Below, piece after piece: positions 13,071-25,589 of a stretch of 64,000 nucleotides of DNA. The first letter of the stretch is position 1. Each line of letters starts with the position of its first letter. The notes beneath the pieces are model-generated. The model was given only the letters and a program-made list of their open reading frames with translations. It did not search any database and had not been told where the DNA came from. The stretch is taken from contig VZSF01008845.1 in NCBI GenBank assembly GCA_013398295.1, positions 248,001 through 312,000 of the forward strand, written 5' to 3'. The stretch is from Chionis minor (Eukaryota > Chordata > Aves > Charadriiformes > Chionididae). The position numbers were made by a program, and so were the translations under genes.

Positions 13071-14778
13071 CATCTGATGCTCTCACTGTGGCATTCATTG
13101 GGGAATCAGAGAAGTGGAGAACACTCAGAAGAGGCTTAAATAATAAAGAGCTGTGTATTGCAGCAAGGAGGCCTATTTTTTCTACCCCAAACCTTTGCTC
13201 TGAGTTTATCTGATCAGGACATCCCTTTTGAATTCCTTGTGTTACACTTCCACAACGGAGATTTGAACCTATTATGCCAGATTAGCACCCAAAGTCTTCA
13301 CTTTCTGTCTTTAAGCTATTTATTATTCCTGGAGAGGGATTCCAGCAAAGGGAGGTTAGTGTGAAGTGCTACACTCTGCTTTGCTCCTAGTGCCTGCAAC
13401 TCCTGTTATTTATCCAAGGTACAGGTCAGGTGGATTAATACCGAACCACTGAATCCTGATTTGGGGGCATGTTTCAGCCACAGTGGGACTTGTAATAAGA
13501 TTTTGTCCTTCCTTTCTCTCTGTATAGCTCTGACACTGGCCTACACTCTACCTGAATAAAAACTTTATTATGATTATCTGTTTCTTTCTAATGATGAAAA
13601 TTAAGAGTAATCATGAAGCATGACACATTACAATTTCTAATATGATTACCAATGTAATTCTGACTGTAATCTCTCTGCAGCACAAAGTTTGATACATAAA
13701 TGAACAAGACTAGAAAGATTCTCAAAGAAAATGTCTGTTATTATATATGGTACCTACTCTGAACCTTGTGTGTGTGGTTCATACCAAGTTTAATTTCTAT
13801 CAGTAGCAGTGCAGGGGGGAAGAAAGGAGGGTTCTGACAATATAGCATAGGCATATAAGCATGTGAAAGAGTATTTTTAAGTAGTGATAAGTTAAGAGCA
13901 GAAAAAAACACTTGCAAAACAGCATCACAGATGAAATCTGTACTTCATCTGCAGTACGCTGTTTTATGCATTATCAAAAGTGTGGAGACACTCGAGTGAA
14001 ACCAGTTCACACTGTGGTCAGATGAAGATTGTGAGGATCCCAAAATCCAGTTTCAGACAAACTTACAGGAACTGCACAATATTAATCTCCCACCTCTTGA
14101 CACAAATCTTTAGTTTTCTTCCTTTTTCAATTGCATCATCCAAAAGATAGCTCTGCAATGATTATTTAATATCCATTAAGCAATATTTGTATCAGTGATT
14201 GTGAAACAAGATTTAAACAAGGTATATTAAAGTCAATGAATATCTTCCCTTCACTTTCAGTAGGTATGGGATCAAGTCTTATAAAACACATGTCCTGTGT
14301 TCCATTGTTGTTTCTGGGAGTAAATTGTTATCTATTAACGTAATCCTATTGATTAAGCCTCCATGGGCTTAAAAGATAATTTCTAATTTTCACTTGACAA
14401 CAGAAACTGGAGATTCTCTAAGACAATATATTTGCATCTTTTTGGAGGGTTAGTTTACATCTGAGATCTGTAGCTTGACAGAAAGCATCATTACTACATG
14501 TGAATTCTGTATGTGGCTTAGACAAGGTAGGAATTTTATTACCCCAGACCTCAGAAACTTCTGGTGTTTGCTTAGGTTAAAGCAAACCTGGTATTTGAAC
14601 TACAGTTGCTAACATGTGCAGTATGGAACTATATTTTATTTTGTTGTGGCTACTATAATGGCTAGCTTAGCGTGGCATTTTCACAAATGTTGGTAATACT
14701 TAAACTCTCATTCCCGACATAATCCAAGAATAGAAGAGAAGCAGTACTAAAATAGAATCAAATACCCTTCTTGTCCGG

Positions 14779-15178
14779 TCACAGAATCACAGAAAGTTAG
14801 GGGTTGGAAGGGACCTCCAGAGATCACCTGGTCCACCCCCCTGACGGAGCAGGTCCACCTACAGCAGGTTGCACAAGATGGTGTCCAGGCGGGTTTTGAA
14901 TATCTCCAGAGTCAGAGACTCCACCACCCCACTGGGCAGCCTGTTTCAGTGTTCTGCCACCCTCAAAGTAAAGAAGTTCCTCCTCATGTTGAGATAGAAC
15001 TTCCTATATTCGATTTTATACTCATTGCCCCCTGTCCTATCACTGGGTACCACTGAAAAAAGACTGGCACCCTCCCTTTAAGTATTTGTAAACATTGATG
15101 AGGTCCCTCCTAAGTCTTCTCTTCTCTAGACTAAAAAGTCCCAAGTCCCTCAGCCTTTCCTCATAAGAAAGGTCCTAT
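14779..15178 (-). mobile_element. CR1 LINE, 5'-truncated
   Basis: In + orientation the element begins with its 3' end (TCACAGAATCACAGAAAG, then GGAAGGGACCTCCAGAGATC), the hallmark of avian CR1. It runs through the 3' UTR into the C-terminal part of ORF2; the minus-strand translation near the right end reads [14 protein letters not shown], a conserved CR1 block. Similarity stops at about 15178, so only some 400 bases of a multi-kilobase element are present, as expected for 5'-truncated insertion. The right part is repeated after the N at 15267. Confidence 0.93.
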
Positions 15179-15266
15179 CATTAAAGGAAGAGTATAATAA
15201 CAGGGAAAACAGGAATAGTACCTCTTTTAAGTACCCTGTCAGCCTTCAGGCTTTTGTGGTTAAATA
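15043..15266. repeat. left copy of a duplication abutting an N
   Basis: 224 bases from CTGGGTACC to TTAAATA recur immediately after the single N at 15267. The copies seem identical except for an extra TAC in the right copy (after CTGTCAG, near 15468). The duplication covers the 5' part of the CR1 and about 90 bases beyond it. An abrupt end at a one-base gap suggests overlapping contig ends left unmerged. Confidence 0.95.
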
Positions 15267-15267
15267 N
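15267..15267. other. assembly gap (single N)
   Basis: A lone N lies exactly between two near-identical sequence copies. A one-base gap is a common placeholder for a scaffold join whose estimated gap was zero or negative, meaning the contigs overlap. Confidence 0.95.
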
Positions 15268-15404
15268 CTGGGTACCACTGAAAAAAGACTGGCACCCTCC
15301 CTTTAAGTATTTGTAAACATTGATGAGGTCCCTCCTAAGTCTTCTCTTCTCTAGACTAAAAAGTCCCAAGTCCCTCAGCCTTTCCTCATAAGAAAGGTCC
15401 TATC
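15268..15404 (-). mobile_element. duplicated segment of the CR1 at 14779
   Basis: This is the CR1 ORF2 3' portion of the duplicated block, the same bases as 15043-15178. It should not be counted as an independent insertion if the duplication is an assembly artefact. Confidence 0.9.
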
Positions 15405-15494
15405 ATTAAAGGAAGAGTATAATAACAGGGAAAACAGGAATAGTACCTCTTTTAAGTACCCTGTCAGTACCCTTCAGGCTTTTGTGGTTAAATA
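15268..15494. repeat. right copy of the N-flanking duplication
   Basis: 227 bases matching 15043-15266, with three additional bases. After 15494 the sequence continues into unique DNA (ACTTCCTGCACTTCC), whereas the left copy is cut by the N. Confidence 0.95.
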
Positions 15495-15697
15495 ACTTCC
15501 TGCACTTCCCTTCCACTTCTCACAGGTTTTGAGAGAGAGACTGTGCGTCACATCTGGTTCATCTGTTTCACCATCAGTTCTCTAAGACCTTGGATGAAAA
15601 TTATCTTCTCCTGGCCTCTCATTACTGTCTGTTTTGTCTGTAACTTCTCCTAGGGGAGCTTTAAGTTGAAACACATTTTCTGAAATCCTTCCCTGAT

Positions 15698-15737
15698 TAA
15701 AAAAAAAAGAAAAGAAAGTAAAAGAAAAAGAAAAGGG
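15698..15737. repeat. purine-rich A/G tract
   Basis: A ten-base A run followed by irregular GAAAA/GAAAG units on the + strand, nearly all purine for 40 bases. Simple low-complexity DNA. Confidence 0.8.
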
Positions 15738-17850
15738 TGGTTGTGGTGTTCCAGTAGGAAAATCTTTACATGTTCTTCTGCACTGAACACAGACACAAAG
15801 TGTCTGTTCAGCTTTCTGCTGTGACTTTGTTTTTCCTGAAGGTTCCTTTTATACTCTGATAATCTGCAGGATTTAAAGTGTCTCAGACTTCTTGCTCCTG
15901 GTGTGTTTGAAGAAAGATTTATTCATTTTTATGTATTTTGCTACTTGTACCTCAAACTCTTCTTTCACCCAGATTTATGGAGTTTTTGAATTTTCTGGAT
16001 ATTACTTTTCTTCCATTTTCTTCATTTGGATGTGATCCCAGTTTTTTGAAGACTGCTTTCAAATAACTCCACTTGCCCCTGCCTTTTAACCATGCTTGCT
16101 TCTTTTCTCAGGACTTTTATGAGTAGCATAGATTTGTTCTATGCTTCTAACACTACTTCCTAAAATGTTTCCACGATACATGTAAGGTTTTAATTACTTT
16201 CACTGCCCTTTCAAACCTTATTTTTATAACAGCCTTTCGGATTCTTAAGCTCACATGACATTAACTTATGGAGGCACTGTAGTGAAATTTTGGTTTTAAT
16301 TAATGCATTCATGTGTTTTAAGTGAGAATTTCTTTTCTTTTGCTTATCTCTTTTGACATGGTCTTGTCAGGGGTCAATGCCATGCTGCTGTCATTAAATT
16401 ACAGTCATGCTAGGGAAGGAGGATGCTCTCAGATTCTGAGGCTTTCACTAGTGCACAGTTTCTTCCCCGGGCAGCGCATTAGGACCAGTTACAGCACATT
16501 TATTAGCCAGCCATGACTGACAGTGTACTGCAGCTGTTCTAGGTGTACGGAAGACGATGACTGTTAGTATCCCAATGGGCTGCCTATCTGTTTAACTTTT
16601 AAAACATAACATATGCTTTATAATGCTTTGCTTCCAAATCGGATTGTATGTGGGAGATGGTATTTTTCAAAAGATTTAAAGACCTCTAGGGAAATGTTAA
16701 GAATGAATCTTAAATACTAAGAAGGTTTCCAAATGACACAAGTTTTATTTCCAAAGTTCAGTTTCCATAAAGTAGCAGTGAAACTCATTAAATCACTTAT
16801 TTTCAAATTTGTCCTTAGGTCAAATAGCTGTTTCCAAATCTTTCTTTATGAACGACTATGATGTGGTAAAGCAGTAGGGTTTTTCCCCCCTGTCTTTCTC
16901 TAATAATAAAATTGGTGGTGTTTTGCTTGGTAATAACTGCTGAAGGAAGTGAGGTTTTCTCCTTAAATGTTATCTTAGGAAAAATACTCTAGATCAGTGT
17001 GGTGATTTGGATTTTATAATTCCAAAATTGTTCCAGTTTTAGTCCTTATGTTTTGCAGACTTTTTTCTCTGTTTTCTGCAGACAGACATACTATTGGGGG
17101 ATCCATAAGGCAGTTTCTGTAACAGATTAGAAAATGATGATTTAAGACGACCAAAATAAATGTAAATACTCTCACATCTAACTCATTCCTCTTCCTTTGC
17201 TTTATATTAAAAAACAATAACAACAAAAATCCCAAAAAACCCCACAACTTCAATATTTATTTGAATACAAAATAGGACAAATAGGGTTGATTTCAAAAGA
17301 TAGAAATGTTGTACTACATTAAATGTGTTCAGATTTCTATAGATAAACCCTATGGTATTTAAAGTGGTATCACGTTTTCTGCAGAAAAGGAAAAAAAAAA
17401 AGAAAACTGCAATTTCTAATGCCATACTCTATTTGTGAAATTAAATGCTGTTAGTAAAATTTCCTATATAGATCATACTAATCCAAAGAAAATAAATTGC
17501 GCTGATAATAAACATATATTTCCTAATTGCCCTAATAGTCTACTATGTGGGGTCTTTTGCTCATTTTTATAAGAATGTTAATGTTTTCTGGCTGCATTTG
17601 TTAATGAATTTTAGGGATCTAACAGAAATTTTCCTCTAAAATTTGCACAGGTATTTTACCCTGGCCATTTTAGATTAAACAGGAAAGTTATTGCATGTAC
17701 TTATCTCTGATGACTATTTTATAACCAAATAAAGGTTGGAAATTCCTTGTCAGATCAACCCAAAAGTGCCAATAACCATAGTGACACATGCAGGGTCTTT
17801 CATGTATTTTGGAAGTAGCTCAGACTTTGAAAACAGTTAATATAGCTTGA

Positions 17851-17920
17851 GAATAAAAAAACCAAAGAAACAAATAAAGAAACAAACACAAAACCCAAAT
17901 ACAAACCACCAAAACACTAC
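17851..17920. repeat. A/C-rich low-complexity tract
   Basis: About 70 bases made almost only of A and C with occasional G or T (ACCAAAGAAACAAATAAAG and similar). The reverse complement matches the G/T-rich tracts found elsewhere in the window (35287, 39850, 41243). Confidence 0.7.
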
Positions 17921-20900
17921 AATTTTTATAATCCTTTTATTTTTCTTAGTCCTAGTAAAATTACTTTAAAGTCTTTTATTATTGTAAAAATAGCATGTTA
18001 TTGAATATTCCAGGTTCTTACGTTCAATAAGATCTTCAGGGATTAATTGAGAAGATCAAATAACTGGTGAGTGAAACTTATGCTTCTTTCTATCTTTAGT
18101 TTTTTTACCTTTCATTTTCATTTGTGACTCTCAATCTCTGTTATCTTAATAGGGCCTGGTCTTCAGAAGATGGTGATTATGCAACCCACCTTAAAGCAGT
18201 TTACATTGAGAAGCCCTGAAAATGGGGAAAAAGTACAGTAGCTCGTCCGGTGTAGTGTTATGTTGAAAACGTCAATCACTCTAGGCTTTTTTTATAGTTA
18301 TATCTTTATCTCTCTCTATATATGTCTATGTATAAAAGAAACTAGCCTTGATAAAACCATAAACCTGTCATAAATTTTGTGCTTTATGAGAAACTAGCTG
18401 TTTACTAATGAGTATTGTTTGTCCGTCTTTTTCTACAGGGTATTCCTATCTGATGACCAGTCTTGACCTTAAACTAGGTCACTACTTAAACTTTGGTAAC
18501 AGCAGCTAATGAAAGAGTTTGTTAGAGGTAATGAAACACTGTTTTATATCATTAGATCTCATCATTGGAAACAAATGGCAGACTGATTGATTGATTTTCC
18601 AAATGCATAGAAGGAAAACAATTAAGGATGCGGATACTATTCTAAAGGTCATACTCCAAACCTAACCGCTTCATTGCACTTCCTTGACTGGCACAATGCA
18701 TTAGAGTTCAATTCCTATGTTTTTAATATTTCAATTACATGTAAGAAAATATATTAAAAAATGCAACCAAAGTTTGCCATACTTTTCCTACAAAATAAAT
18801 GCCATGTTTCCTACCAGAATTAGTCTCAATACTTACCTGAAATTTTAGTCATAGTAGACTTTCTAGCAGTTCTTCTACTTGAGTCTTGGATATTTTTTTA
18901 AATAGTATTTCAAAATATTCTTTTGAATGACACTAATTATATTCTGTTTAAATTCTCTTAATTTGTCTTTACATCACAATACTGTATTACTGTATTATTA
19001 GCGGTAATTTCATAAGAAATATTTAATATTTCTTAAAAATGTTTTACTCCAAACCAGTAATAAAGTTGTCAATCAATAATATTAAATATTAATTATCAAA
19101 TTAATTAAATAACTGTCAATAAATAGTCATAGTCTATAACAAAGTACCAAATGTTGGGGTTTTTAAGACAGAAGTTCTAAGTTTAAAAAAAAGTCCTCTC
19201 TATATATGTATTTTTTTTAAAAAGTCCAAATTTCTCTTCAAACCATTGATACCTTTGTTTTCATCTGTGAATCTTTTGTATTCTCTGATAGTAAGCTTTT
19301 TGAAGAATTTCTAACATATTGCAGACAAACAACTGTCAGCTTTATTGCTTTGTTCTATTCCGGATCAAACCCAAGAAAACCGAGTCTAGTTGAATGCAAA
19401 GCATTATTTTACCAATTAAATCAAACTCTTTCATAAATAGAAATCATCACATGTGAAACGTTATACAGCTGTATGGAATGTACTTTACGACAAGAAACTT
19501 GTTCTTTTCAGAAGTGCTGACAGAATAAAATGGATTCAGAACTTAGCAAAACAGTTCCAATACCTTATACAGCTTGAACAATTTAATTCTTTTTAAGAAA
19601 AGATTGAACTTTAAGGTGGAAAATTGGTTGCCAGCATACCATATTGTACTTAAAGGGCATACACTAAAAGTGTTATAAAAGTCTTCTGTGAACATCTGCA
19701 GCATTTTAGACAACTTACATTTCTTCTAACATTATGAGGATTCCTGTAACTTTTGCATCAGATCCTTATTCAAAGTGAATATCACTTACCTCTTGTTCTT
19801 TGTAATCTCTCAGAGCCAAAGGTGTTCTATTTTAACATCTTTATCCCCTTTAAAAATGTTTTTCTTTGGTTGATATGACCGTAACTCATACAATAATTTT
19901 AACGTTTTAAAGTAGTTGAAACTATAAGCACTGAAGTATTTTGCTTAGGTCATTGAACCCTTTTTCTTAGTGCTTTTCTATAAAAACATCAAAATTTTCC
20001 ATCTACTTTGTGACTCACTGAGAATACTAAATAATGCTTACCTTATTTAAGGTATAAACTGTAGTTTCTTTAACCGACCAAAATATCCTAATGCAGGTGA
20101 GTTTGCATACAAGTCTTAGAAAAAAACCTGAAAAGCATTGTTACATATGACTGCATTGTCCTAAAAACCTATTAGAATTTTAGGTATTGACTCAAATAAA
20201 CTATCCCCACCATCACTACAAGCTCCATTTTAATATTCCGTATAAACTCAAATGACCGTTTTCTTTTTTTAAAAGATGAAATTCTCTTGCAATAAATTTA
20301 AATGTACAGTGTGAATTATTTATGCATCAGTCAGCATATCTAGATGATTCTATTTTTCTCTGAAGAATTTTCTCACTTCAATGGAAGTTTATAGATAAAT
20401 GAAATATGCTTCCATCCATAGGTTTCCAGATGTCCTTTTGGTCATATGTGTACTTCATGTTATGCCCAAAGTGCAGCATTTCCACTAGACTCTATATATT
20501 AAAAACCCAAAACATTCATGGTAAATTCATACATGGCAGATCCAATGTTCCTTTTCATATTCCCACTTCTGGGAAGTCATGGAAGTACTGTTCTAAAAAA
20601 ATACTTCGCTACTGATATTTCCTTTTGCTGGGATGTTTTGTTTTGTACAGGTTCTACCCAACAGCAAAGTTTGTATGAAAGAAGAGGTATGGGAAAAGCT
20701 TCATACTTACATTTCCTGTAGACCTGTGATATGCTTTTATTACAGCTTCTAGGGATGTGTGGATACTACGGACCCAAAACTGGCTTGCTGAAAAAACTAT
20801 GAATGGGGAAACTAACCCATGACTCTTCAAGCATTTGCTTTGTCTTCTTCTAACAATTCTTGCTGTAAAAGAGAAATACTAAAGAAAAACATGCAGGAAC

Positions 20901-22479
20901 ACAGCTATTCTGTGGAACTTAGATAAATTGTTTTACCTGACACACTCTATATTAATCTTCATGGTTGTTTAATTATTCATACACCTAGGGTTTCACCCTC
21001 CTCCTCACAGTACTAGCAATGATTAACATTTCTAGTATCAAATTATGCCTTTGGCATGTTATAGCAGTTACTAGTTATAATCAAAGTCAATGTTGCTTGC
21101 AAATTAACTTGTTTCTAAAAATCATAGTTGTAGATATTACGGCCCAAATTATTAATATTAAAAGGTAGAACTAATAGTGTTGTTCCTAACAGAGGCTTGA
21201 CACTTTAAGGACTGATAAAATTTTGCTATCCATCAAAGCACAGTTCTATTTATTACCTCTTATTTTTCTCCTTCTCTTTCTCCCTTTTTTTTAGTCTTAC
21301 TAAATTCATAATTGCTCTTTGTTTGAATTTTGATCACTTATTTGCATATAATTTGTCTCAATTTGAAATCCAATTTTCTAGTATAGTATGTTATCATGAA
21401 TTTTTCATCTCTGTGCCTTATTACACATAAAAGTAAATCACAGTGAACATTAAATAAGTTTCAAAGTATTAATGATCTATTTAATACTGGTTCCTTAAGA
21501 AAACTTGTTGGGTAACAAAATTCAGTGCTTTAAAATTAGAGAAAGGGAAGTGTAAATTTAAATCTATATTAAAATCATTACAATCTCTATTTTATTATGA
21601 CAATACTGTTCAACTGGGTACTGTATCAAACTGTATGAAACCACATCTTGCCAAAAATACAGTAGTTCTTTTGTAACCCTTTGTTTGAACATCTGTTTCT
21701 GCATGTGTGGGGTTGTATAACTCAGTATACACCTAAATAATATACTATTAATTCACAATATCTTGTGCATATTTAACATAATTATTGATGATTCTAGGAA
21801 ATCATACAAGTGAAGTAACTTTTATCTTTCTTTTAATGTTTTGTATAGTAATAGGGAAATATTTAATAGAGCAGAACTTGAAATATAGCTCAGTTACTCT
21901 ATCCCTTTGCTGGAGGTTAAGACTATATATACACCTTGGCTATCTCTAGCCTTTGAAATCTAGAGAGAGTATATCTCCTCAGACATGCTGCTGCAATGTT
22001 TCCCAATCTCATTGTTAGAAAACTTTTTTCGATCTTGAGTTTAAGGTTTGCTTTAATGAAGACTACAGATTACTATTTGTTTTGACCTTGGTGGAATCAG
22101 GAAAATAGTCTAACACTGGTACTTTTATATCAACCCTTTAACATATCTTACTGTCACCCTTCCATCTCACTCTCTTTTGTTCCAGATAAACCCCCTTCCC
22201 CGAACAATATTCCTTTTGAGGTGGCTTAAAACTACCATCTTCCTTCTCCTGAAATCCAAGTTTATTAAATCTTTCTTGAATTATAATCACAGTTAGTAGA
22301 ACTATTATATTGATTTCCATCTGACAGTCTTACTAGCACAGCCCAGAAGAGTATTTGTCTTATCTGCAGAACGTCAAGCTGTTGACTCATATCAGGCCTG
22401 CATTCTGCTCTAGACCATGACGTCCGTTTCCTTTGGCGTCTGCTAGATATTCTTAATTTTGTATTTGTTCACTTCTGAA

Positions 22480-22700
22480 ATGTAGTACTTTGCACTTGGA
22501 TATTTTTTATTTGATATTATCTTGTTGATCCCAGACCCTTCTCCACTTCATCAAAAGGATTTTCATGCTGACTTGAAGAGTGTTTGCAAATCTACCTATC
22601 TGTTTACCATCTGTGAATGGTCTAAGTGCTGCCTTCAGTTCATCATTCAGGTCGCTAACAAAAATCTTTCAGAGGACTGAGCTGAAGGACCTCTTGGAAT
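22480..22700 (-). mobile_element. ancient CR1/L3-like LINE relic (reverse transcriptase region)
   Basis: The + text TAGTACTTTGCACTTGG, then TCTTGTTGATCCCAGACCC, then TCTGTGAATGG and TTCATCATTCAGG, follows in order the reverse complement of an old CR1/L3-type ORF2 segment that I know from amniote genomes, just downstream of the reverse transcriptase active site. Identity is low and many indels are visible, so the copy is much older than the other CR1s here. The boundaries are approximate. Confidence 0.6.
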
Positions 22701-25589
22701 ATAAATTATAGCAGCTACTCCTACAGAAATGTTTTAACCTATTACATGCCTATTTTTTAGTGACTGAATGTGCATAGGTGTTTGGTTTTAATGTTTCTGT
22801 GGAAGGATGTAATGTCAAAAGGTTTATATGGCATTTTTGCTTCTGTTGTTTGCTGTGTTATAATACTATTCTAGCTACCCTATGAAAGGAGTAAATTGGA
22901 TTTTACTAGATCTTTGTTATGTTTTGTTTTGGTTTGTTTTTTCCATTTCATTTTGCTTTTAAATCTTCCATACTATTCCCTCTGTATTTCGAAATGAATA
23001 TTTGATGTTTGGTTCCCATTCTCTGTCTCATTACAGAGTAAGTGTAACTGCTTGATAATTCCTTGTCATTTTCCTCCCCTCCCATCTTCTGAAAGATAGC
23101 CACTCTATATCTGCCCCTTTCCTGGTTCTAAGTGACTGATACTATAACCAGTGTTATGATAAAGAGATTATTTTCGCTAACATTTTTTTATCACCACAGA
23201 TACAATCACTTTGCTTAAAAGATGCTGTCAGAATTCGTATTTGTTCATTGGATATTGTTATCTTACTCAAATATCCTACTTCGAGTATTTGACCTAAAGC
23301 ACTTAGAGAGGAGTTGAAGGCATTTTCTTGCACTTTACCATGGAAAGTGAAATATTCACACTGCTTTGCAGCATACAAAGACATAACAGTTTACCCATTA
23401 TTAACCCCCTTTCTAGCTAAATAAATCTCTTCTAAGAATTACACAATAGTTAATTCAGCTAGTGTCTGCCAGAACATGTTATTAACTCTTCTTAGAATGT
23501 GCTAAAATTAACACCATCTAGGTAGCTTATTGGTTTTATTCACATGGAAAAAGCATTCTGTGACATCACTTGTGATGCAAGCAACCTTATTTCCCTTCTT
23601 CAAATGGGAAAATTAAGGCATAGATTCTACAGTGGCTTGTCAAAGATCACCTCAACAGACCAGAAATGGAGCAAGAATTTGGAGTCCTCCTAGTGTGAAT
23701 TCTCTTCTGTTAAAACTATAAACTTACTCAAATCAACAAAATATCATTGTATCTGGGGATCCAATGTTGCAGGTGCTGTGGGAGTCTCAATTTGCAAAAC
23801 ACAGTAAATCTATAAAAAAAGATGTACATAAATCTATAAAAAAAGGAACAATTAGGCAAAAACATGCTAGGAGGCTGGTTTCCTTCAGAAAGTATTGCAA
23901 CAACATCTAGTATGTCTTTTAAGGTTTTAGAAACTTATTCTATTTTTTCATGTTTACCTCTGTGGATGATTTTCATTATGAGCTCTGAGATGTACTGTTT
24001 AAAAGGAGTGTCTGAACCCAAGGGTAAGAGGAGAAGAAAGTGAGATTCAGAATAATAGCTTATGCTGCACTTACTACTATCACAGAAACCTCTACATACC
24101 TTTTGAAGCCCTTGCTGACTCTAACGGTGATTTCTGTAGTCATAAACTGTACGTAGTAAGGAGCAGTGAAATAACCTTTTAAGATAAGAAGACACTTTTA
24201 CCTTCTTTGTAATTGTGATAGCTTGTCCAATCCATATCTACTAAAAAAGATGTCTGTTTCTTCTTGATTGAAGACAAGGAAGTCTTTTGTTTTCAAGTAA
24301 ACTAGTGATATGTTTCACATTTAATGCACAACAATTTTTGATGGTTCAAATACTTCTCAAATTTTAGACACAGTGACCATAACACAGAAAATTGAAGACT
24401 TCATTAGAATAGAGAGATCTGCTAAACACATTAGAGGAAATGGGTCTTTTTTGATTTACTGACCCTCTAAGTTTGCTCTGACAAATACAGGAAAATAACA
24501 GCTTTTAACATCTGTGTCATCTAGGAATAATATAGCTGACAGTGGTATACTTGATTATGCTTTGGTCCACGCTCCACTGATGATATGGGACATCTTGCTC
24601 TTAACTTTACACCATGTGTTTTTTTCACAATCAATGATAACATTCAGATTGTAGCTGTCACTGTTAGTGTTACTTTACTGCATACAAACCTGTACAAATA
24701 ATAATTGTAACATGTAACATGTTACATGTAACATGTAAGTTTCTTGTAGTATCAGTTTCCTATACCAGAATGTATTATTCTCCAATTACTGTGTAGGGTT
24801 TTATACTATATGGTAACCATGTTGCTTCTGCATTGCAACTTCTGTTAAGTGGAATACACTTATACCTGTTAATCTTATATCTGGACTGATAGCAATATAC
24901 AAATAAAATGTAGAATATCCAAATATTGGCAAAACTTGAATCATAAAATATGTAAACAGAACAAACTTAAGTCAGTCTTTAATTCTGGCTAACTACTCAA
25001 GATTAGTTTACATGCTCTTTACTCATTCTGTTGGCTTCAAAATGAACTTAAAATCAACCTAGTTTTTGAATTTACATAAGAAATTGAAATAGCTAGTTCA
25101 GAAAGAGCCATTGTTCATAGTAATTGAATAATTTCTATCTCTTTTTTCCATTTCAAGGTTTTATGCTGTGTTGATGGTAAATTGGAAGCTGTAGTTGAAT
25201 AAATCATGACTACAGCAGTGAGAAACTTTTCATGACTTAATGTATCATTTAATTTTTTTTTTTAATTAGTATTTGACAGCCCAGCTTCCTAACACCACAA
25301 ACTAATTTCACAGATGTATTTATGAAATACTCCATCAATCCCCAGTTGGCTTAATGTGTGAACACCTGTGGTAGAGTCAAGCAAGGTAGTGTTTATGAAA
25401 ATGTTAAAGAAAAAGGATGCTGATGTCTTTATACTCACTGTCCCAGGATGGAATAATGTATCTATATTGCATTGACAAAGTGTGTTCAAACAAATCAATG
25501 GTTTAATCCCTTTGGATTTCAGTAAGTACTGTCTTAGCAACACTTGAAAAAAAAAAGCTATAGAGCTATAGAGTCTTTACGCTGCCCAA
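22701..25589. other. AT-rich noncoding stretch
   Basis: No gene recognised. A short direct repeat (AATCTATAAAAAAAG, near 23809 and 23831) and a 20-bp palindrome at 24710 are the only structured elements noticed. Confidence 0.6.
24710..24729. repeat. 20-bp perfect palindrome
   Basis: ACATGTAACATGTTACATGT equals its own reverse complement. It sits within a run of TGTAACA/TAACATG words covering about 24706-24737, so it may come from a short tandem array with an inversion and not from a protein-binding site. Confidence 0.85.

Larger units (their letters stand above)
7385..14778. other. AT-rich noncoding stretch
   Basis: No gene recognised. Open frames are all about 100 codons or shorter and unlike any known protein. 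Separate entries describe the two micro-exon-like patterns, the A run and the local tandem duplication inside it. The rest appears to be unique intergenic or intronic DNA. Confidence 0.6.
15495..22479. other. AT-rich noncoding stretch
   Basis: No gene, CR1 or LTR recognised. Open frames are under 80 codons and featureless. It contains purine-rich and A-rich low-complexity tracts (listed) and strongly AT-rich DNA around 18900-19140. Confidence 0.6.

Noticed and set aside
18420..18480. Exon-like pattern after a TCTTTTTCTACAG acceptor
   Set aside because: The acceptor looks good but no convincing donor or open coding continuation follows.
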